A stretch of DNA of 64,000 nucleotides from Tritrichomonas musculus (taxonomy: Eukaryota; Parabasalia; Tritrichomonadida; Tritrichomonadidae): NCBI GenBank assembly GCA_039105265.1, contig JAPFFF010000001.1, forward strand, positions 8,742,001-8,806,000, in the 5' to 3' direction. A model generated the notes under the pieces. The model made no database searches, was not told the origin of the DNA, and saw nothing but the letters and a program-made list of their open reading frames with translations. The translations under genes and the position numbers were made by a program. Position 1 is the stretch's first letter; each line of letters opens with the position of its first letter. This document shows positions 56,701-64,000 of the stretch, piece by piece.

Positions 56701-58513
56701 ATCAGACGAAATCATCAAAGAAGTTGATCAATTCCCTCCAGCAAAGAAAAACCTAATTATTTCTCTAATGTCAGGAATTGAAGCAAAAGAAATTAGTTAT
56801 AGTCTAAACGGCAAATTCTCAAAAACATGTCTTGCTCCTCAAAGAGCTCAAACTTCAAGACAAGTTCAGAGAGGTGATCAACTTGAAGATGATGACAATG
56901 ATGATGATTATTATATCGATAAAAGTCAAAAAGGAAAACTTGGTGTTACTGGCCCAAGAAGTCCACGACCTTTTACAGCAAAGAAACCTATTGATGATCC
57001 AACAGATCCTTCCCCAAGGACTAGAAAGTTAAGTTTAACGATGAAGACTGTTAATCAACAACCAAATTCCAACGGATCTCCATTAGGAAACAATGGAAAC
57101 ACTCGAATCCCAGTCAAAAAGCTCAATACTACCATTCCAACCAATGAAACCAGTGGAAACGGGACAACTATGGCAGGAACAACCAAAATTCCAATTCGAA
57201 AATCATCTGAAGATTCAAGCCAAGTTCGTTTCAAAAAACCTGAAAAATTCAATGATGCAATTAGACGGAAAAGTGAAGAAAAAGGATCAACTTCATCAAT
57301 ACCTGTTTTCAAAAAAGATGGAACAGGAAACAATGAATTTCCTGTTAATCAAACTCAACCTCAACCTCAACAACAAAAACAACAAGTTATTCGTTCAACA
57401 ACACAAAGTCAGAATCAACCTCAAACTCGGAATGATAAATTAAAACAACCACAAAATCAAACAAATATGAATCAATCACAAATAATCAAAAATAGCAGTT
57501 CAAATGATGACATAGCTTCATCTCTTTCTTCATCTACTTCTTCATTCATTGATAATAGTGGTACATGCAGATTGAATGACGCTTTGACTCAAAAAATCAG
57601 CGATCCTTCAATATATGTTTATCAATGGATTGCAGACTTAAACAGCAGTGACATTAATCGAATCAGCTTGTCGACAAAAGCGATCTTAAAAAATTTGAAA
57701 GGCAACTCAAACGTTTTTGTAATACATACAGAGGCATTAAGCGCATCTTTAGTCTTTAAACTCCATTCATTTCTCCTTACAAATCCAATTCCGGAATCAA
57801 TAATCAAATCAATTTCCTTATGCCTATTTCATATTTTTACAGATCCAAAATTATACAAAAAAGTACCAAAAGAATATGTACAACAAATTGTCGTTGAAAT
57901 TTGTGTCCATTATAAAACAAGTGAAGAAAAGAAATTCAGTGCAGAATTTACAAATCTAATGGGACAAATGATTGAAAGTGTACCTTTATTTACGTTTTCA
58001 TCACTTTTGCTTGCAATAGGGGAACTAAATGTGAAATGGATCTTTATTGCTCTAAAGTTCTTTGATAAATGTGGTGAAAAAATAATGTTAATTGGAAATT
58101 CCAATAATGCAATTTGCAAATCATTGTTATTGGTTGATAAATTCTTTGTTGTTCATCCAAGAGAGTCCATTCTGAACAGAAATATGAAAGTAGTAGTGAA
58201 CAATGTAACAATCGACTATTCAACAAAAACCGTTTCAATTCTGGAAAATTTCATTGCAAAAATTGGCGAAAGTTTTACTGAAATAGTCGATCAAAAAGAA
58301 ACAATGAACAAATTCCCTCAAAATTCAACAGTTCTACCTTTGTTGGAAATAGCTAAAAAGAAAAAAGGCGCTCCGACCATTCCTGCACCTGGAGCTAATT
58401 CAAACATTTCAAATTCTGGAAATGGCTCAAATCAGCTGAGGGGATCAAATTCATCAATTAAATCTCAACAGCAAATGCAACAAAAAGTGCGGATCAGTTT
58501 TCCAAATTCATGA
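53735..58513 (+). CDS. Multi-TOG microtubule-associated protein (XMAP215/Dis1-like)
   Basis: The 1592-aa protein starts MGDKAPPAVTADDDTK. Helical TOG-like arrays lie at about residues 20-165, 250-430 (SRWAKLVHSENWKERKEGY is the classic Trp-containing TOG start), 515-690 (SVQWLQVTKGLELLRK) and 785-1000. They are separated by Asn/Ser/Thr-rich linkers. A long basic, Pro/Gln-rich region (about 1040-1270) could bind the microtubule lattice, and a final helical domain follows (about 1280-1540). TOG proteins bind tubulin and promote microtubule growth. The ATG at 53735 is chosen because the upstream in-frame start is not ATG. CLASP is the alternative family. Confidence 0.85.
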   Translation: MGDKAPPAVTADDDTKAREASYSHVLEYMANPSPELLDSLRLQLPRFLCDTNPTCQRIALNICEQFFRHSTDINYAEYADILIHKSFIPNPEQTMPLLEQCFKADYDSVSPLVYENITSRPPDQLKLILAIVISYLATLTLNTSDKNTAMSEVEDIIKHITPLTKNKDESISKEAIAAIDSAKIVSQSFQSRNMANQNTNDTTNKNNEQSSDPNHQNTGGNDANSNGKNDNSTNENSNFYSEVDENGHKISRWAKLVHSENWKERKEGYTILLSSLNTPQTNTNNKSNSSPSITMNEIDHDFYIAGSTEKHIACLNLVLEVIESIAHRFKTQMSRKLREYLQVVINLMSQRKNPRLTNLQSSFDAIATNAVSSPYEPPFVEHLIKMMTSSNIRLKEESLQFISRTHSSHNYQKYPQITEQLTKLTSDPSQFIRETATALINPQNTNSNNPSATSKQQPGNNNNTNDPSNNGGTGNISTSPSQSNRQSTSKSPDPLKRTLRRKSTIQMMQSMWTSWINPESLQMLNSVQWLQVTKGLELLRKQYDGDKSCRSAVVTGLTSLFTGRTFTPKVMTNLFQNILFYLQDNNGTEKLNEESILSTINFCVDKIVDKHFESNIFEILSICCDCTSSNFVYDQLFPHVSCKNPVVVSRVVSFFAFHIEKSNTNNNSNNNSLYLEVSNQIKPLFTHGDPNVRKASTDCAEALVRACPKTNFNFPTTTNQSMSATGVTQMSLTFGKSSNNTNANSNKATTNNNSNDNSKAKENQLPNTTNPTPNSPPNSNNTNTNTVVFDYDGTQPLIPQKLIIAVGKTSSFLDCKKGLEDLEALLTEALKKLGMNSVQPKEFIELFNRVRPWFKDSNTNVVFSVSKVVLLSLKLISKIDENISNDFLGDIVLLLNFVHKGIRSTTLQMLERLNELKDDFIPTIFIPSFYRLNVGGRKVGITFIRDLQFDMQVDDVFTPFIVNILADKSEDFRNAALPIVQHFLTFEGASDEIIKEVDQFPPAKKNLIISLMSGIEAKEISYSLNGKFSKTCLAPQRAQTSRQVQRGDQLEDDDNDDDYYIDKSQKGKLGVTGPRSPRPFTAKKPIDDPTDPSPRTRKLSLTMKTVNQQPNSNGSPLGNNGNTRIPVKKLNTTIPTNETSGNGTTMAGTTKIPIRKSSEDSSQVRFKKPEKFNDAIRRKSEEKGSTSSIPVFKKDGTGNNEFPVNQTQPQPQQQKQQVIRSTTQSQNQPQTRNDKLKQPQNQTNMNQSQIIKNSSSNDDIASSLSSSTSSFIDNSGTCRLNDALTQKISDPSIYVYQWIADLNSSDINRISLSTKAILKNLKGNSNVFVIHTEALSASLVFKLHSFLLTNPIPESIIKSISLCLFHIFTDPKLYKKVPKEYVQQIVVEICVHYKTSEEKKFSAEFTNLMGQMIESVPLFTFSSLLLAIGELNVKWIFIALKFFDKCGEKIMLIGNSNNAICKSLLLVDKFFVVHPRESILNRNMKVVVNNVTIDYSTKTVSILENFIAKIGESFTEIVDQKETMNKFPQNSTVLPLLEIAKKKKGAPTIPAPGANSNISNSGNGSNQLRGSNSSIKSQQQMQQKVRISFPNS

Positions 58514-58894
58514 AATCAATAATGTTTTTTTTTTTATTGATTGTTTGTTTTATTTGTTTTATTATAATAATTATTATTATTTAAAGAACGAGTTGTTATT
58601 TTACACTAAAGTTTTTTAATTGAATTTTTTGAAAAGAAAATTTAAGTTTTTCTGAGATGAAAAAACGTAAGAGGAAACTTAATGAAAAATTTATTCTTTT
58701 TTCCTTTTTAATGTAAATATGATCTGAAAATTATATGGAAAAAAAATGATTGCTTTCAATTCAATATTTAATTGAATTATTTTTTTGAAAATATTCAAAT
58801 TTGAATAACATAAGATTTATCTATCACTTTTTGAATGACGCGATTAATTTTTTCTTTCTTCTGAAATTTATTTGATATAAACCATACCCTAATA
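58514..58894. other. AT-rich intergenic region, no gene seen
   Basis: 380 bp between the TOG and RING genes with T-rich runs and no open frame of interest. It should contain the promoter of the RING gene, but no clear initiator match lies within 40 nt of its ATG. Confidence 0.6.
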
Positions 58895-59539
58895 ATGTTT
58901 CAGCATGGATCAATTCTTCAAACCTTAGGACGATCGGTTTTCAGCCTAGGTGAACACGCTACCGTTAAAAGTCTATCGAAACAAACAAAAGAAAAAGATT
59001 ATGAAGATTATGATGAGGATAGTTCAAGTTCTAGTTCATCAGATGATCGTCCATCTTTACGTCCCTCATCTTCATCACCTATCTTTTCCACACTTTTTTC
59101 AATTATTTCATCAGGTAGTTGTTCTGGATATAAACGCCAAATGTCGATTCACGAAGAATATCGGAGCTATTTCGCCACCCCAACTTTTGCTAATAATGAT
59201 ATAATTACTGATTTAGATCAAGCTAAAAATAAAGATATTGAACAACCATCAAAACCAATGTTACATCCAGTACTTCTTGAGCCACACGTTCTTCAGAAAG
59301 AAGAATTTGATAAACTAGTTAAAAAGGACGATAATGATTTGAAATTGATTAGCGATGAAGATAAAAATAAAAATGAAAATTATTTCATTGAATGCCCAAT
59401 TTGCTTATGTAATATTAAAATTGGTAGTTTAATTGTACAAGCTAAATGCGGCCATGTTTTTCATCATAAATGCATACGACCTTGGTTTGTTGAACATCAC
59501 TCTTGCCCAATATGTAGAGCTGAAATTGAGTCTGCTTAA
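58895..59539 (+). CDS. RING-H2 finger protein, probable E3 ubiquitin ligase
   Basis: The 214-aa protein has an acidic/Ser-rich stretch (DEDSSSSSSSDDRPS) near residues 40-55 and a C-terminal RING-H2 domain from about residue 166: CPICLCN...CGHVFHHKCIRPWF...CPIC. All eight metal ligands (C-C-C-H-H-C-C-C) are present, with the Pro-Trp usually needed for E2 contact. No membrane segment is evident. It should transfer ubiquitin to an unknown substrate. Confidence 0.9.
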   Translation: MFQHGSILQTLGRSVFSLGEHATVKSLSKQTKEKDYEDYDEDSSSSSSSDDRPSLRPSSSSPIFSTLFSIISSGSCSGYKRQMSIHEEYRSYFATPTFANNDIITDLDQAKNKDIEQPSKPMLHPVLLEPHVLQKEEFDKLVKKDDNDLKLISDEDKNKNENYFIECPICLCNIKIGSLIVQAKCGHVFHHKCIRPWFVEHHSCPICRAEIESA

Positions 59540-59921
59540 TATCATACTGTTATAATTGCGTTTTTTTTCTGTAAATCTTTGTTAGTTAATAAAAGAAAAT
59601 CCCTTCTATTTTCCCAACTCATTATTAAGCATTTTTGTTAATTTCTATAATCAACCACTCTCCATATTAAAAATCATTAAGTGTTAATATATAATATAAG
59701 AACTTCGAAATTCAGATGTATGCCTAGAATTCAACTACTCTCTGCTGCCTTTACATTCAAATGGAAGAAGCTTAATTGTGTGTAGTTTTTTAAAATTTAT
59801 AAAAGACGTTACTAATTATTCTAAAACAAATTGTTTGAAAAAATAGTGTTTATTCAGAAGAAAACCAATTTTATGATAGTTGTAGCACAATATAATAATA
59901 ATAAAAAAAGAATATTCAAAG
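59540..59921. other. Intergenic region between convergent RING and Pmp-like genes
   Basis: AT-rich, with no gene or repeat seen. It holds the 3' ends of the two convergent flanking genes. Confidence 0.6.
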
Positions 59922-61181
59922 TTAGAAAAGATCTTCGGCAAGTTGGCTGTCTTTCAAATAATTATTACGGGATTCGTCACTTTTTGCTTCTTTAATTTTT
60001 TCTTGTGTTGGATATTTTAGCTTAACATAGATAAGGACTATTGTGAGTGTGAGAACTACAATAATAAAAACACCAACACCGACAGAAATAATTATTATAA
60101 AGTTTTTGAATGCAGCTTGGTATTCTCTATCAGCTGCAGCTTTATCGTCTGCATTATATTTATCAGGGATGCTTGTTGGGATTGTTGGAACAGAAGAAGG
60201 GGCAGTTGATGGAGCGGAAGAAGGTGCAGAAGAAGGAGCAGATGATGGAGCAGAAGAAGGAGCAGATGATGGAGCAGAAGAAGGTGCAGATGATGGTGCA
60301 GAAGAAGGATTGGATGGCGAATAGGGACATGCATTTTTATTATAATCAACAGTTCCATTATAATTGACATTCGAACCAGAAATTGATTGATCTTTGGAGA
60401 CACTGAATATATTTGAGTCAATAAATGTGACTTGTGTTACTGAATCGATAAACTTCAAAGAGGAAGAGGGCGTTGAAGATGAAACAACTAAAAAGCATGA
60501 GTTTGAAATTTGGATTGGCTTGAGATTGGCTGCTCCAAGGAATTTGATTGCATTTTCAGTTGTTGTTTGGTCAACTGTATAAGAAAATGAACATTTTGAA
60601 ATAACGTTTGACCACGAAAAAGAATTTTGACATGTATTTTGAATAACAAGTAGAGGTCCTTTTTTTGAAACATCATTGTTTGAAAATGAACAATTTGAAA
60701 TTAGTCCTGACTGTGAAGCAAAATATAAACAACTTCCTGTTCCATCAACAGTGTTCGATTCAAAAATGCAATTCAGAAATTCGTTGGTTTCATGCTTTGT
60801 TTGAGAAAAATAAACTGCGCCACCATTTAAACCAGCATGATTTTTAGAAAAGAAGCAATTTGAAATAGTTGCCTTTTTTGAATTCTCTTTTTGATTATGA
60901 TAATAAATTGCTCCACCATTTGTAAAAGCAGTTGAACAACTGATAAAGCGTGAGTTTGTGCAAGTGAAGGCACAAAATTTTAGAGAGACAGAACCTCCTT
61001 CACTCTCATCCGAACTTACAATATTGCTAAAGGTTGTGTCAGTAATTGTGACTGTATCATATTCGGCTACACAACGCTCTTCTCCTGTGCATTCTGCGCG
61101 GACGGATATTACTGGACGCTCTTCTTTAACAAGCTTTTCGTTTTGAGAGGAAAATAAAGCTACAAAGGTGAGTAAAAGCAT
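59922..61181 (-). CDS. Pmp-like surface membrane protein with SAPS stalk
   Basis: The 419-aa protein has a short hydrophobic signal sequence (MLLLTFVALFSSQ). A right-handed beta-helix-type ectodomain carries the polymorphic membrane protein motifs GGAIYY (about residue 90) and GGAVYF (about 117) and repeated (S/N)C(S/F)F(S/E)(N/S)N steps. A tandem SSAP stalk follows at about 290-324. One membrane helix (FIIIISVGVGVFIIVVLTL, about 360-386) and a short cytoplasmic tail ending NNYLKDSQLAEDLF complete it. Trichomonads have large families of such proteins, considered adhesion or surface molecules. The ligand is unknown. Confidence 0.85.
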   Translation of the reverse strand: MLLLTFVALFSSQNEKLVKEERPVISVRAECTGEERCVAEYDTVTITDTTFSNIVSSDESEGGSVSLKFCAFTCTNSRFISCSTAFTNGGAIYYHNQKENSKKATISNCFFSKNHAGLNGGAVYFSQTKHETNEFLNCIFESNTVDGTGSCLYFASQSGLISNCSFSNNDVSKKGPLLVIQNTCQNSFSWSNVISKCSFSYTVDQTTTENAIKFLGAANLKPIQISNSCFLVVSSSTPSSSLKFIDSVTQVTFIDSNIFSVSKDQSISGSNVNYNGTVDYNKNACPYSPSNPSSAPSSAPSSAPSSAPSSAPSSAPSSAPSSAPSTAPSSVPTIPTSIPDKYNADDKAAADREYQAAFKNFIIIISVGVGVFIIVVLTLTIVLIYVKLKYPTQEKIKEAKSDESRNNYLKDSQLAEDLF

Positions 61182-62131
61182 AATATGAGATCAATAATAT
61201 TTAAATAGCAATCTTCAAATCACTTTTGAATTTTTATTCAAAAAACCGTTTTATATAATTATAAATATCTTAGATAAAAATATATATTTTTTAAATTTGA
61301 ACTAAAATTAAAATGAAAAAATATGTTTTTAAATGATTATTTTATTAATAAAATGAATTTATGATGTGACATATTAGAAATCACAAATGAAATTAGATTG
61401 AAAAGAAAAAAATTGAATAAATTTCTTTTCCGTTGGTAACATTATTTAATTTTTGTTTATCAACGTTGATAAATTATTTTTGGCTGGTGCCCTTTTTTTT
61501 TCACGGCTTTCATAAAATGTTCAAATTAGCATCACAATTCTATTTTAATTTATTATAATTTAAACGATGTATATCATAATTTTATTAAAATCAAAAATCA
61601 TATATAAAATAATTTGAAGATATTATGAAAAATTCGATAATGCTTTCTCAAAAAGTCAGTGTAATAGCCATATTAACTTCCATTTATATCATGATAGTAG
61701 AATATTATGTGTTTTCATAAAAACATAATTACAAAATCGTGCCAGCTTTTTCAGAAAGACTGTACAAATAAGCATTTAAAAATAAAACATTGTCATTGAT
61801 ATACCATATACCATCTAAAATTAGATGATCTGAAAGACAAAATTTAGGAAAAGATCAAATTCTGGGAAAAGAATTCAAATTTAGAAGATTTCATTAAAAT
61901 AAATTATTTAAATATAAATTTAACGATACTCTATTAGTCCATTTGGAATGAAGCATAATTCATAATACCAAGGTGCTCAAATAAATATTTTAATTTCAAT
62001 GGTAGTTCTTTTATAACAATGAAATACTGATAAAAATGATGAAAAGAAAAACTTTTTTTTAATATTTAGTAACATCTATAAACACTTTAATAATATAAAA
62101 ATAGAAGAAGGAAAATAAATAAACAAAAAAG
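61182..62131. other. AT-rich intergenic region, no gene seen
   Basis: 950 bp of AT-rich DNA between two minus-strand genes. I see no open frame, repeat or RNA gene. It holds the promoter of the Pmp-like gene near 61182-61230. Confidence 0.6.
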
Positions 62132-64000
62132 CTAATCTGTTGATAATTGTAAATTATTATTTGGTTCATCCAAAATAATTTTATCTGCATTTTGAGCTAA
62201 TATCAAGGCCTCCTTAATTTTATTTTTATCACTTAGAAGTTTTACTGACCTTCTCTTTAAATCAGAGTCAGTTATTTGAATTATTGATTCTTTAATTGTT
62301 GGAATAGCTTCATTGTTTGGGCTGGTTACAACGAACTGAGCAAAAGCAGCGAAAGCAGGGAAGAAGCGAGGACATTTCTTATAGAATTGGGTAAAAATCA
62401 TTGTAATGAAGCTACTGTTCGTTGAAAATCGAGCAATAACCTTAGAAAGGTCCATTAAAAATTCTGTTAAATATAAGCTATCATTTTGCTCAATTCGTTC
62501 TAAAAATATTAAAATAGAGTCCATAAGTAATTCGTCTTTTTTCTCATCAATGGTTCTTGAAGCGCCTTCAGGTCCAAGAAGAGATTCATTTTCTGGCAAG
62601 TTAAATGCGTTTGGATTATTTTTCATTTCATTCAATTTTTCAACAAGACATTGAATTGCAAGAGAAAAAGCTTTTGGATTTGAAACCTCTTGAAAAAGTG
62701 AGGCTGATACACTATAAAATTCTGCCACATAGGTAGTCCTGATGCCAAGTGGCAGCCATTTTAATAAAGATGGATAAATGGCCATGTAATGAGGAACAGT
62801 GAATGAAACTTTGGCGAGAGTCTTACATATAGTATCAGATAGATAATTCCAATGACCACTACCTAAAAGTGGTTTAATAATTCCCTCCATCAACAAATGT
62901 GTAAAGAAAGGCAACTCGATAAAATCAAATACCTTTCCCAAAATTGTTCTTAAAATATTTTTCACAAATCTATCTGAATCGAAGTTTGTCATTGTTTTTA
63001 ATCGCATTGAAAACTGACGCATTCCAATCAAGAACTTCGAAGGAATTGTTGTATCCAGAAAATGAACCAAATTGTCTTCTTCGTCCATCTGATAAATAAT
63101 TGATGTATCAGATTTTGAATATTGGAAGAAAAGAACCTGAATATTTCCGTAAAGATAATTCGTTGGGCTCAACTTCTTTCTAACTCGTTGAGCAAATTGC
63201 ATAAATGATTTTGGTGGTGATGGCTTCTTTTCTTTAGTTGAACTAAATCCTTCATAAAGGTCAAAACTCTCACAGCTACTTGCTAAAAACTCGTCAAGAT
63301 CAGAAGAGTCTTGAAGATTGTAAATACGCTTATTGATATTAAAAAGATCGTAGTCACTACTATCAAAATCGCTTGTTAAAGTTGTTTTACTTCTCTTTCT
63401 GATTTTGTTATCAGATTGAGCTTTTTTGAGAATAACTCTTCTTGCTTCATCATCAATAGAAAGATTAGAACCACTAATGCTACCACTACTGTTGACACTA
63501 CTAATATTGCTACTGCTATTTTTTGAAGAGACATCGGAACTGGAATTTGAACTAACAAACATACTTTTCCTTCGAATTCGTGGATGACTTTGAGGAACAT
63601 CTGGAACTAGGATCTTTCTTTTTGTTGGCTCTTCTTTTGCCTTATCTGGAATATTAACTTCGGTCGGATACTGAATAACTTTTCCTATTGTTTTGATGCA
63701 TAATGTTAACTCATAAAAAGGGAGAGTAGTGATTAAATTACCAAGTTCGGCAACAAAAGAGTTTACAATTTGAGGAGGTATCATCTCGGCATACATCATT
63801 GAAGTAGTGAAAAGACGCATAGTAATTCGTTGTCTTTTTGTTGTCTTCGCTTCATATAAAAGAATATTACAAACATTAAAAAGTTTATTTTTGTCAAATT
63901 TAACAAGATCAACAATCTTACAAAGATTGAGCAATAAATACTTTGGTACTTTTTCCATTGAACAAAGTTGGAATAAAAGATTGTCTGGTGAATTCTTTTT
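62132..64000 (-). CDS. Large helical protein of unknown function, 5' end beyond window
   Basis: The frame is open from the window edge to the stop at 62132. An ATG at 63958 exists, but the frame continues upstream of it without a stop (…NSPDNLLFQLCS-M), so the true start probably lies outside. The visible 620 residues have helical blocks like an alpha-solenoid at both ends (MEKVPKYLLLNLCKIVDLVK...; LYLTEFLMDLSKVIARFS). Between them is a Ser-rich basic linker (SSDVSSKNSSSNISSVNSSG). A HEAT/ARM-type scaffold is likely; the family is not recognised. Confidence 0.7.
   Translation of the reverse strand, partial: KKNSPDNLLFQLCSMEKVPKYLLLNLCKIVDLVKFDKNKLFNVCNILLYEAKTTKRQRITMRLFTTSMMYAEMIPPQIVNSFVAELGNLITTLPFYELTLCIKTIGKVIQYPTEVNIPDKAKEEPTKRKILVPDVPQSHPRIRRKSMFVSSNSSSDVSSKNSSSNISSVNSSGSISGSNLSIDDEARRVILKKAQSDNKIRKRSKTTLTSDFDSSDYDLFNINKRIYNLQDSSDLDEFLASSCESFDLYEGFSSTKEKKPSPPKSFMQFAQRVRKKLSPTNYLYGNIQVLFFQYSKSDTSIIYQMDEEDNLVHFLDTTIPSKFLIGMRQFSMRLKTMTNFDSDRFVKNILRTILGKVFDFIELPFFTHLLMEGIIKPLLGSGHWNYLSDTICKTLAKVSFTVPHYMAIYPSLLKWLPLGIRTTYVAEFYSVSASLFQEVSNPKAFSLAIQCLVEKLNEMKNNPNAFNLPENESLLGPEGASRTIDEKKDELLMDSILIFLERIEQNDSLYLTEFLMDLSKVIARFSTNSSFITMIFTQFYKKCPRFFPAFAAFAQFVVTSPNNEAIPTIKESIIQITDSDLKRRSVKLLSDKNKIKEALILAQNADKIILDEPNNNLQLSTD

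Overview
The window is AT-rich nuclear DNA of a trichomonad (parabasalid protist), most like Trichomonas vaginalis. The evidence is a set of long intronless genes, a UAAA signal overlapping a stop codon, TCATTA initiator-like motifs just upstream of start codons, a Pmp-like GGAIY/GGAVY surface protein, and two full-length Polinton (Maverick) elements of about 20.6 kb each. No sequence search was run, so species and family names rest on visible motifs.

Layout. Positions 1-3062 hold host genes: a fragment cut by the window edge and a long-chain acyl-CoA synthetase. Positions 4386-5460 hold a decayed piece of an older Polinton. At 5884-6505 lies the 5' part of a pogo-like DDE transposase. Its 3' part reappears at 47694-48033, so the 41 kb between was inserted into that DNA transposon. 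These 41 kb are two nested Polintons. The outer one (6506-47693) has 494-bp terminal inverted repeats. The inner one (13449-34029) has 353-bp terminal inverted repeats, AG...CT tips and a 6-bp target duplication (TATGTA). It sits in opposite orientation inside the DNA polymerase gene of the outer one. The two are collinear apart from a 68-aa gene found only in the outer TIRs and two exchangeable slots. Both encode a protein-primed-type family B polymerase, a retroviral-type integrase, a packaging ATPase, a double jelly-roll-type major capsid protein, a fibre-like repeat protein and about ten small proteins.

Comparing the two Polintons is informative. One slot holds a KilA-N protein in the inner element and an HNH endonuclease in the outer. 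Another holds a 176-aa proline-rich protein or an unrelated 372-aa protein. The capsid protein carries a proline hinge and a variable insert between near-identical flanks. The outermost tips of the TIRs are unrelated, while the subterminal part is shared.

Right of the Polintons is a fragment of a P-element-like transposase (48142-48885). It is interrupted by a compositionally distinct segment (48886 to about 52290) that encodes a candidate rolling-circle Rep. This segment has a GC-rich stem-loop at its left edge and iteron-like repeats upstream of the Rep gene. It is the least familiar part of the window. From 53735 onward the host genes return: a multi-TOG microtubule protein, a RING-H2 protein, a Pmp-like membrane protein and a large helical protein that runs off the right edge.
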